Source: Vreelandella halophila
GTDB lineage: Bacteria; Pseudomonadota; Gammaproteobacteria; Pseudomonadales; Oleiphilaceae
Direction: 5' to 3'
NCBI RefSeq assembly: GCF_009856365.1
Contig: NZ_WMEX01000003.1
Span: 62,001 to 126,000 of the forward strand
DNA length: 64,000 nt
In this document: positions 57,824 through 64,000 of the stretch, piece by piece
Layout of the letters: every line of letters starts with the position of its first letter
Position numbering within the stretch: position 1 is the first letter of the stretch
The notes under the pieces: model-generated
Databases searched by the model: none
What the model was told of the DNA's origin: nothing
The model's input: the letters and a program-made list of their open reading frames with translations, nothing else
Translations under genes and position numbers: made by a program

Positions 57824-58588
57824 TTACACGGTGAGGTAACCACCATCCACGTTCAGGCAGGTGCCCGTGGTGTAGCTGGCCGCATCCGAGACCAGATAAA
57901 GCACCGCCCCGGCCATTTCGCTCGGCTCCGCAATCCGCTTCTGCGGGATATGCGCCAGTGCCTGCTGCTTGATGGAATCGTTGGTGGTCAGGGCACTGGC
58001 GAACTTCGTATCCGTCAGCCCCGGAAGCAGCGCGTTCACACGCACGCCCTTGGTTCCCAGCTCGGTGGCGAACGACTTGGTCATCTGGATCACCGCCGCC
58101 TTCGAGATGGAATAGATCCCCTGGTAATGCCCCGGGATCACCCCGTTCACCGACGCCACGTTCACAATGGAACCACCGCCATGCTTCTTCATCAGGTTCA
58201 CACCCGCGCTGGTCATGAAGAAGTAACCCCGGATGTTCACATCCACCGTCTTGTTGAAGGCCGCCTCATCAGTGTCCTCAATGGGACCGAAGTACGGATT
58301 CGCCGCCGCATTGTTCACCAGGATATCCAGCCGCCCGTAACGCCCTTCAATATCCGCGAAGATGGCCTCAATCTGCTCCATCTCCCCGATATGGCACGCA
58401 ATGGCCTCAGCCTTGCCACCCTCGTCACGGATCGCCTGCGCCACCGCCTCACAGCCATCAATCTTGCGGCTGGACACAATCACCTGCGCCCCCTGCTTCG
58501 CCAGCAGCTTGGCAATTTCCTCGCCGATACCACGGCTGGCACCGGTTACCAGGGCAATGCGGCCCGTCAGGTCAAACAGATCACTCAT
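57824..58588 (-). CDS. SDR-family oxidoreductase
   Basis: A 254-residue NAD(P)-dependent short-chain dehydrogenase. Motifs: the dinucleotide-binding TGASRGIGEE (positions 14-23), NNAAANP after strand 4, the catalytic Ser in VASVNG, and Tyr/Lys in YSISKAAV, the active-site YxxxK. A longer frame to 58753 begins inside the stem-loop element and is not a real N-terminus. It lies downstream of the acyl-CoA cluster, separated from it by element A, and may be part of the same pathway. Confidence 0.9.
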   Translation of the reverse strand: MSDLFDLTGRIALVTGASRGIGEEIAKLLAKQGAQVIVSSRKIDGCEAVAQAIRDEGGKAEAIACHIGEMEQIEAIFADIEGRYGRLDILVNNAAANPYFGPIEDTDEAAFNKTVDVNIRGYFFMTSAGVNLMKKHGGGSIVNVASVNGVIPGHYQGIYSISKAAVIQMTKSFATELGTKGVRVNALLPGLTDTKFASALTTNDSIKQQALAHIPQKRIAEPSEMAGAVLYLVSDAASYTTGTCLNVDGGYLTV

Positions 58589-58643
58589 TTTCCAATTCCT
58601 TGTTTTCCAGTTTTCATTCGTTGCGTCATCGTTATGGCCGGTC

Positions 58644-58755
58644 GAGTGGGAGCGGTGACGGCCAATCGGGAAGCTCTGGAGCCATGGATGGCGGAAGAGC
58701 AGCCTACAGGGATGTACTTGTGGCCTTTCCCGATTGGCCGTCCCCGCTCCCACTC
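58644..58755. repeat. stem-loop element A (29-bp arms around a conserved core)
   Basis: The left arm (58644-58672) and right arm (58727-58755) are complementary at 28 of 29 positions. Between them lies a 54-nt loop. A block of 42 nt (58667-58708, overlapping the end of the left arm) is identical to one in element B at 62661-62702, and TACTTGTGGC (58715-58724) matches TACTCGTGGC in B. The arm sequences differ between A and B. It sits between the SDR and histidine-phosphatase genes. The core contains palindromic CCATGG and the pair GCTCT/AGAGC. Confidence 0.85.
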
Positions 58756-58789
58756 CTGCAACACATTCGCAGTCCTGAGATCACGATTC

Positions 58790-59482
58790 TCATCGATAGG
58801 TGACCAACTTCGGGTCTTCCCCTTCGAGATGCCCAAAACTGTTAAAAACAGCCAGCGACCGCCGATCCCCACTGAACAGCACCCGCGACACACTCGCATT
58901 CGCCAGCACCTCATTCAGCCGGAACGCCCGCATGTCATCCAGATCCAATAGCGACTGGGCCACCACACTGATCGGCCCACCCGAGGTCACCACGAACACA
59001 TGCTTCGCATCCCCGGCATCCCGGATCACCTCATCAATCCCCTGCAGCACACGCTCCCTGAACGCCCGCCAGGACTCCGGATAATCCCCCTCGTTCTCGC
59101 CCCCGATCCAGCGCCGGATCGCCTCACTGAACGCATGCTGGAACGCCTTCCGCGGATCCGCCTCTTTCGCCAGCTGCCGGGCCATCTCCTCCGGGTTTCC
59201 CCACCCCGGCCGGTACGCCTCCAGCACCGACCGATGGTCAAACTCATTCAGCCCCGGGTGCACCGCCGCCTCCGGCAGCCCATCCCCGAAGCCTTCCGCC
59301 ATCGCCTCTATGGTCTCGCGATGACGGCGCAACTCACCGCCGAACAGCCGTTCGGGCTGGGTATGCCGGCCAATCCAGCGCCCCAGAACCCGACCCTGCT
59401 CCCAGCCACGCTGCGAAAGCCGGTCGTAATCCGACGCGCCGAAACTCGCCTGCCCATGACGGATCAGGTGGAGTGTTGCCAT
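58790..59482 (-). CDS. histidine phosphatase family protein
   Basis: A 230-residue phosphoglycerate-mutase-like phosphatase. The catalytic RHG motif is at residues 8-10 (LIRHGQASFGASDYDRLSQRG), and the second His is in VVTSGGPI, where the expected H is replaced by S. This departs from the usual GH motif (VVSHGGPI), so catalysis may be changed. It lies 10 bp after the phosphotransferase gene and is probably part of that operon. Confidence 0.85.
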   Translation of the reverse strand: MATLHLIRHGQASFGASDYDRLSQRGWEQGRVLGRWIGRHTQPERLFGGELRRHRETIEAMAEGFGDGLPEAAVHPGLNEFDHRSVLEAYRPGWGNPEEMARQLAKEADPRKAFQHAFSEAIRRWIGGENEGDYPESWRAFRERVLQGIDEVIRDAGDAKHVFVVTSGGPISVVAQSLLDLDDMRAFRLNEVLANASVSRVLFSGDRRSLAVFNSFGHLEGEDPKLVTYR

Positions 59483-59492
59483 CGATCCGCTC

Positions 59493-60557
59493 CTACAGGC
59501 TGCTCTTCTCGATCAACCGCTTGCAGCGCTGCTCCAGGTAATTCGCTGCCTGGCCGAAGCCCGCAAAGCGCTTGTCCTGGGTCTGACCGTGGTAGTAGCG
59601 GTAATAGATCTGCTGCACGATGCCCGCCAGGCGGAACAGCCCGTAGACCTCATAGAAGTCGAAGTTGTCCGCATGGAAGCCGGAGCGCTCCATGTAATAG
59701 GCCACCACCTCTTCCCGGCTCATCATGCCCGGCCGGTGCGTGGGCTGGCGCCTCAGCATCTGGAAGAACTGGTCGTCGTCCGCCTGCACCCAGTAGGCCA
59801 GGCTGTTGCCCAGATCCATCAGCGGATCGCCAAGCGTCGCCATTTCCCAGTCCAGAATGCCGATCACCTCAAAGGGGTTCTCCGGGTTCAGCACGACGTT
59901 GTCGAAGCGGAAATCGTTATGGATAACGCAGGTGGCCACATCCTCCGGCATCTTCTCCTGCAACCAGGTCATGACCGGCTCGAAGTCGCTCACATCGTCG
60001 GTACGGGCCTTGCGGAAGCGATCACTCCAGCCGTCAATCTGGCGCTTCACATAGCCTGCCCCCTTGCCGATCTGATCCAGACCCGCGGCCTGATAATCCA
60101 CCCGGTGCAGGTCCACCAGCTTGTCGACCACGTTGCCGCACAGCTTGCGGGTGTCCTGCTCACTGAGCTCGAAACCCTCGGGAAAATCCTGACGCAGGAT
60201 AATGCCCTTGAGGCGTTCCATCACGTAGAACTCGTCACCGAGCACGTCATGGTCATCGCAGATAGCGATGATATCCGGAACATAGGGGTAGACCGGCTTG
60301 AGTGCACGCATGATGCGCGCCTCGCGCAGCATGTCGTGGGCCGATTTGGCCTTGTGACCGAACGGAGGGCGGCGCAGGACGAAGGAGCGCTCGCCGTAGT
60401 CGATCTGGTAGGTCAGGTTTGAAGCGCCGCCCGGGTACTGGCGGATCACAGGCTCGCCTTCCAGCTCAGGCAGCTGCTGCTTCATAAAGCGATCCACCGC
60501 GGCCGGGTCCAGCGCCTCGCCCTCGCGGGTTTCCGTTGGCTGATCAATCAGGGTCAT
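59493..60557 (-). CDS. APH-like phosphotransferase family protein (LvaA/ACAD10-like)
   Basis: A 354-residue kinase of the aminoglycoside-phosphotransferase fold. Visible motifs: a nucleotide-binding GGASNLTYQIDYGERSFVLRRPP with the ATP-lysine region, the catalytic loop VIHNDFRFDNVVLNP (Asp and Asn as base and metal ligand), and the downstream metal motif GILDWEMATLGDPLMDLG. This form of APH kinase is also the N-terminal module of ACAD10/11 and the bacterial LvaA, which phosphorylate 4-hydroxyacyl-CoA. An acyl-CoA dehydrogenase and SDR lie in the same unit, which supports that reading. Confidence 0.88.
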   Translation of the reverse strand: MTLIDQPTETREGEALDPAAVDRFMKQQLPELEGEPVIRQYPGGASNLTYQIDYGERSFVLRRPPFGHKAKSAHDMLREARIMRALKPVYPYVPDIIAICDDHDVLGDEFYVMERLKGIILRQDFPEGFELSEQDTRKLCGNVVDKLVDLHRVDYQAAGLDQIGKGAGYVKRQIDGWSDRFRKARTDDVSDFEPVMTWLQEKMPEDVATCVIHNDFRFDNVVLNPENPFEVIGILDWEMATLGDPLMDLGNSLAYWVQADDDQFFQMLRRQPTHRPGMMSREEVVAYYMERSGFHADNFDFYEVYGLFRLAGIVQQIYYRYYHGQTQDKRFAGFGQAANYLEQRCKRLIEKSSL

Positions 60558-60568
60558 GGTCGCCTCGC

Positions 60569-61381
60569 TCAGTTCTTCTGCATCTTTTTCATCCAGCGCT
60601 TGCTTTCCATCCCCAGCAGGAAATCAAAAGCCTTCGGGCTGGCGCGCTTGATGTACCACAGGCGGCGTTCAGTCTTGTGCGGCAGCACCCAGAAACTCCC
60701 CTTGCGCACGGCACGGGCAACGTCTTCCGCCACATCGTCCGCGGTCACGCTGGAGCGCTGCATCAGCTTGTTCACGTTGTTCTGGATGCCCGGAATGCTC
60801 GAACGCATGCTCGAGGTCAGGTTTGTCTGGAAAAACGCCGGGCAGACCACACAGACGTTCACGCCGGTGTCGAGGAACTCATGGTTCATGGTCTCGGAAA
60901 GCGCGATGACGCCGGCCTTGGAGACGTTGTAGCTGCACATCAGCGGTGCCAGCATCAGCCCCGCCATGGAGGCAATGTTGACGATGGTGCCACTGCCCTG
61001 CTCTTTGAGGAGCGGTGTAAACACCTTGCAGCCCCGGACCACACCCATGACGTTGATGTCCAGGATCCACTCCCAGTCCGAGATGGTGGTGTCCTCGATG
61101 GAGCCTGCAGAGGCTACACCCGCGTTGTTGACGACCACGTCCACGCCACCCCAGCGCTCCACCAGGGCGTCCTTTGCCTTTTCAAGACTGTTGAGCCGGC
61201 GTACGTCGCATTCGAGGAAAAGTCCCTCGCCGCCGGCCTCGTTAATGGCACTTTCGGTTTCCACACCCTGTTCCGGCGTGATGTCGCCAATGCAAACCCG
61301 TGCGCCCTGGCGGGCGTAGTTCAGTGCCAGTGCCCGGCCGAGGCCACTGGCCCCGCCGGTGATGAATACCCGTTGGCTCAT
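60569..61381 (-). CDS. SDR-family oxidoreductase
   Basis: A 270-residue short-chain dehydrogenase. Motifs: FITGGASGLGRALALNYARQG (NAD(P) loop), NNAGVASAG, the catalytic Ser in NIASMAG and the active-site Tyr/Lys in YNVSKAGV, all in the classical order. The start at 61381 (MSQRVFITGG) is preferred; the frame running to 61558 starts inside the dehydrogenase gene. It lies between the acyl-CoA dehydrogenase (16 bp upstream) and the phosphotransferase (11 bp downstream). A role in oxidising a hydroxyacyl-CoA is possible. Confidence 0.9.
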   Translation of the reverse strand: MSQRVFITGGASGLGRALALNYARQGARVCIGDITPEQGVETESAINEAGGEGLFLECDVRRLNSLEKAKDALVERWGGVDVVVNNAGVASAGSIEDTTISDWEWILDINVMGVVRGCKVFTPLLKEQGSGTIVNIASMAGLMLAPLMCSYNVSKAGVIALSETMNHEFLDTGVNVCVVCPAFFQTNLTSSMRSSIPGIQNNVNKLMQRSSVTADDVAEDVARAVRKGSFWVLPHKTERRLWYIKRASPKAFDFLLGMESKRWMKKMQKN

Positions 61382-61397
61382 GCGTTGTCTTCCTTTG

Positions 61398-62603
61398 TTA
61401 TCGGTATTTGGCCAGCTCAAGCCTTGCCACCATGGCCCGGTGCACCTCATCCGGCCCATCCGCCAGCCGCAGTGACCGCGCCGCGCCGTACATGGCGGCC
61501 AGCTCGTGGTCGTCACTGACGCCACCGCCACCGTGCATCTGGATGGCCTGGTCCACAATGGTACACAGCATCTCCGGAACCACGGCCTTGATCTGTGACA
61601 CTTCGCTCAGTGCGCCGCCGACACCCTTGGTATCCAGCAGCCAGGCGGTCTTGAGCGTCAGCAGCCGCGCCTGTTCGATGTTCATGCGTGCCCGGGCGAT
61701 GATGTCCGGATTACCGCCGAGCTTCGACAGCGGCTTACCGAAGGCTTCACGCGAGTTGGCCCGGCGGATCATCTTTTCCAGTGCCCGCTCAGCGGCACCG
61801 ATGGCCCGCATGCAGTGGTGCACGCGGCCCGGCCCGAGCCGCCCCTGGGCAATCTCGAAACCGGCCCCCGGTGCCTTGATGATGGCACTCTTCGGCAGCC
61901 GGACGTTGTCGAAGCTCACTTCGCCGTGACCATGAGGGGCATCCTCATCCCCGAACACCTTCAGCATCCGCTCTACCTTTACACCGGGTGTGTCCTTCGG
62001 GACCACCACCATGGAATGGCGCTGGTGACGGTTGGCGTCCGGATCGGTCAGGCCCATGAAGATCAGCACCTGGCAGTTCGGGTGGCCGATACCCGTGCTC
62101 CACCACTTGCGCCCGTTCAGCACCACTTCATCGCCCTCGATGGTCGCGGTCGCCTCCATGTTGGTCGCATCCGAGGAGGCGACATCCGGCTCCGTCATGC
62201 AGAACGCCGAACGGATCTCGCCCGCCAGAAGCGGCTTGAGCCACCGCTCCTGCTGTTCCTCAGAGCCGTAGTAGTAGAGCACCTCCATGTTGCCGGTATC
62301 CGGCGCGTTGCAGTTGAAGATCTCCGGCGCTATGAAGCTGCGCCCGGTCTGCTCCGCGATCACCGCGTAATCGGCGTTGCTCAGCCCGGCGCCCAGGTCA
62401 CTCTTGGGCAGGAACATGTTCCACAGCCCCTGGGCCTTCGCCTTGGCCTTGAGCTCTTCGATCACCGGCAGCACCACCCAGGGGTTGTCCAGGCTGTGCA
62501 GTTCGCGGAAATAATCCGCCTCGATGGGTTCAATCTCGTCTTTCATGAACTGACAGACCCGGTTGTAGAAATCCTGGCCTTTTTCTGAGAGCTCAAAGTC
62601 CAT
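61398..62603 (-). CDS. acyl-CoA dehydrogenase family protein
   Basis: A 401-residue FAD enzyme. The start at 62603 gives MDFELSEKGQDFYNRVCQFMKDEIEP, the family's usual N-terminal helix. The substrate/FAD signature reads AFCMTEPDVASSDATNMEATA, then GRKWWSTGIGHPNCQ. The C-terminal helical domain has RANSREAFGKPLSKLGG and QMHGGGGVSDDHELAAMYGAARSLRLADGPDEVHR. A longer frame to 62825 reads through element B and is rejected. With the kinase in the same operon, it resembles the dehydrogenase partner (LvaC/ACAD11-type) of 4-hydroxyacyl-CoA catabolism. Confidence 0.93.
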   Translation of the reverse strand: MDFELSEKGQDFYNRVCQFMKDEIEPIEADYFRELHSLDNPWVVLPVIEELKAKAKAQGLWNMFLPKSDLGAGLSNADYAVIAEQTGRSFIAPEIFNCNAPDTGNMEVLYYYGSEEQQERWLKPLLAGEIRSAFCMTEPDVASSDATNMEATATIEGDEVVLNGRKWWSTGIGHPNCQVLIFMGLTDPDANRHQRHSMVVVPKDTPGVKVERMLKVFGDEDAPHGHGEVSFDNVRLPKSAIIKAPGAGFEIAQGRLGPGRVHHCMRAIGAAERALEKMIRRANSREAFGKPLSKLGGNPDIIARARMNIEQARLLTLKTAWLLDTKGVGGALSEVSQIKAVVPEMLCTIVDQAIQMHGGGGVSDDHELAAMYGAARSLRLADGPDEVHRAMVARLELAKYR

Positions 62604-62637
62604 GGGGGACCTCCGGCTGCTTTCACAGGTGTCTGAG

Positions 62638-62828
62638 GGGGTGCTTCGGGGAGGCTTCTGCGGGAAGCTCTGGAGCCATGGATGGCGGAAGAGCAGCCTA
62701 CATGGGTTTGCGCGCTCAAGCGCAAACGGGTTTACACGGAGGTAAACCCTGGACTTTTCAGCGGAGCAGGACAGCGCAGCTGAAAAGTACTCGTGGCGTT
62801 TCCCGCAGAAGCCTCCCCGAAGCACCCC
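62638..62828. repeat. stem-loop element B (29-bp perfect arms, three inner hairpins)
   Basis: The left arm (62638-62666) and right arm (62800-62828) are exact complements over 29 bp. Inside is the same 42-nt core as element A (62661-62702), then three perfect hairpins in a row. These are GTTTGCGC/GCGCAAAC (62706-62727), GGGTTTAC/GTAAACCC (62728-62749) and ACTTTTCAGC/GCTGAAAAGT (62753-62788), followed by TACTCGTGGC. It fills the gap between the acyl-CoA dehydrogenase gene and the divergent LysR gene (62604-62930), where no gene is seen. Confidence 0.9.
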
Positions 62829-62930
62829 TGCGCGATTGATACTGAAAGTGTAGAAACCTGTACCGGATAAGGCTACTGAATTATCCTCATTGCATGTTAT
62901 GCAGAATACTAATACAGAGAGACACCCATC

Positions 62931-63905
62931 ATGATCCCCGGTAACCGCCTAGACCTGAACCTCCTCACCGTCTTCATCACCATCTACCGCGAAGGCAGTC
63001 TCACCCGCGCCAGCGAGATCCTGCACCTCACCCAGCCCGCCGTCAGCCACTCCCTGGCACGGCTGCGCGAGCAGTTCGACGATGCCCTTTTCCGCCGCCA
63101 GGGCAACCGCATGGTGCCCACGCCCCTCGCCCAGCGCCTGGCCAGTTCCGTGCACCCGGCTCTGAGTGAGATTCACTCCGCCCTGAACGCCTTCCATGAA
63201 TTCACCCCCGAGCAGCAGCCCAGGGTATTCAACATCGCGCTCAGGGATGTGCTCGAGGCGACCTTTCTGCCGCCGCTGATGCAGGAGATGACGCAGTATC
63301 CGGGGATCGAGGTGGTCAGCCAACGGGTGCCCCGACGGGAGATGGAGCAGCAGCTGGCGGCGGGCAAGCTGGATTTCGCGGTGGATGTCCTGCTGCCGGT
63401 GAGCGACCAGACCGCCCATGAACGCCTGCATGAGGACCGGCTGGTGGTGGTGGCGCGGCGGGGTTCGGCCATCGCCCGGCAGGGCATGACCCTCGAGCGT
63501 TACCTCGCCGCCGGCCATGTGCTGGTCTCATCCCGGGCCGAGGGTCAGGGGCTGGAGGACTTCGCACTCAGTGCCCGCGGGCATCGGCGCCGGATCGCAC
63601 TACGCTGCCAGCATTATTTCGCAGCCTGCCGGGTGGCAGCTGAAACGGACCTGCTGGTGACCATGCCCGAGGCCTATGCGGACATCATCGGCCAGTACCT
63701 GGATGTCGCGCTTCTGGAGCCACCCGAAGGCATGCCGGAGGTGGATGTGCATCTCTACTGGCACCGCCAGCACGAACGTGAACCGGCTCTCAATTGGTTC
63801 CGGGAACGGCTCCACGCCCTGAAAACGCCCGGGGGATCAGGCGACCAGGGCCAGACCACCGAAGAGCAGACCTCCGGCCACCAGGGTACTCAGGAGAACC
63901 ACTGA
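62931..63905 (+). CDS. LysR-family transcriptional regulator
   Basis: A 324-residue regulator. The N-terminal winged helix-turn-helix (1-65) reads LNLLTVFITIYREGSLTRASEILHLTQPAVSHSLARLREQFDDALFRR. The effector-binding domain (about 95-300) has the periplasmic-binding-like fold (FNIALRDVLEATFLPPLMQEM). The last 35 residues are polar and overlap the next gene on the minus strand. It is divergent from the acyl-CoA dehydrogenase cluster, 327 bp away across element B, and is its likely regulator. Confidence 0.92.
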   Translation: MIPGNRLDLNLLTVFITIYREGSLTRASEILHLTQPAVSHSLARLREQFDDALFRRQGNRMVPTPLAQRLASSVHPALSEIHSALNAFHEFTPEQQPRVFNIALRDVLEATFLPPLMQEMTQYPGIEVVSQRVPRREMEQQLAAGKLDFAVDVLLPVSDQTAHERLHEDRLVVVARRGSAIARQGMTLERYLAAGHVLVSSRAEGQGLEDFALSARGHRRRIALRCQHYFAACRVAAETDLLVTMPEAYADIIGQYLDVALLEPPEGMPEVDVHLYWHRQHEREPALNWFRERLHALKTPGGSGDQGQTTEEQTSGHQGTQENH

Positions 63906-64000
63906 AAAGCCCCAGAGCAGGACCCTGGCTTCGCTGATGTGCGGCAGGGTGGCCCGGGCACTGCGGTAGAACGCCACCGTTCCCAGTACCGGCCCGCCCA
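63837..64000 (-). CDS. hypothetical membrane protein, C-terminal fragment
   Basis: A minus-strand frame enters from the right edge and stops at 63837-63839. The visible 53 residues end with one hydrophobic helix (VLLWGFSVVLLSTLVAGGLLFGGLALVA) after TVAFYRSARATLPHISEAR. It overlaps the last 69 bp of the LysR gene. The frame runs open to the window edge with a good membrane-helix pattern, so a real gene is likely, but no family can be named. Confidence 0.5.
   Translation of the reverse strand, partial: GGPVLGTVAFYRSARATLPHISEARVLLWGFSVVLLSTLVAGGLLFGGLALVA

Noticed and set aside
58589-58753. N-terminal extension of the SDR gene to 58753
   Set aside because: The extra residues come from element A and have no family likeness; the ATG at 58588 fits the SDR start.
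62604-62825. N-terminal extension of the acyl-CoA dehydrogenase back to 62825
   Set aside because: It is translation of the stem-loop element B; the conserved family start MDFELSEKG is at 62603.

Overview
The window is a dense, GC-rich (about 60% by eye) bacterial chromosome segment. Its gene content and order point to a gammaproteobacterium: thrS-infC-rpmI-rplT-pheS-pheT-ihfA-merR-tRNA-Pro, cinA-recA with a LexA box, mutS-fdxA, plus YheU, YeaC/DUF1315 and a GlpG-like rhomboid. A DcaP-type porin, a DUF1329/YCF48/RND cluster, many acyl-CoA genes and a photoactive yellow protein suggest a marine or halophilic aerobe near Marinobacter or other Oceanospirillales/Pseudomonadales. No database search was possible, so the genus is a guess.

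Layout. 0-7.8 kb: a GNAT acetyltransferase tail, glyoxalase I, the Entner-Doudoroff pair pgl-eda, nudE, a glutathione S-transferase, a DcaP-like porin and two unknown membrane genes. 7.8-16.2 kb: an accessory block with an orphan ParA, a DUF4149 protein, an AttEFGH-like ABC transporter with a CrtC/AttH-type lipoprotein, a Sel1/TPR protein with a small zinc-ribbon partner, a BLUF blue-light protein and a photoactive yellow protein (PYP). A 14-bp direct repeat of the tRNA-Pro 3' end lies at its left edge and the intact tRNA-Pro at its right edge, as expected for an integrated element. 16.4-24 kb: the conserved translation operon on the minus strand, with an AUC-initiated infC and a terminator just ahead of pheS.

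24-29.2 kb: RND transporter, YCF48 protein and DUF1329 protein. 29.3-37 kb: pepN, yeaC, rhomboid protease, metallophosphoesterase, NAD kinase and a FadH-like reductase. 37-46.5 kb: two AraC regulators, a 29-residue acidic ORF, a MaoC-like protein, a hybrid histidine kinase with its FixJ-like regulator, an M23 peptidase, an AlkB-like dioxygenase and a Lon-like protease. 46.7-52.9 kb: PilZ protein, J-domain-like membrane protein, yheU, recA, cinA, mutS and fdxA. 53-57.7 kb: three methyltransferases (one ArsM), a slipin and an NfeD-type protease.

57.8-62.6 kb holds a minus-strand acyl-CoA cluster: acyl-CoA dehydrogenase, SDR, APH-like phosphotransferase, histidine phosphatase and a second SDR. 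A LysR regulator is divergent. The kinase/dehydrogenase/SDR combination recalls 4-hydroxyacyl-CoA catabolism (LvaA/LvaC/LvaD, ACAD10/11). Two long inverted-repeat elements and a REP-like pair lie in its gaps.

The two strongest findings are a natural PYP whose residue 42 is Phe instead of the chromophore-binding Tyr, sitting beside a BLUF sensor, and the pair of stem-loop elements that share a 42-nt core but have unrelated, internally compensated 29-bp arms.
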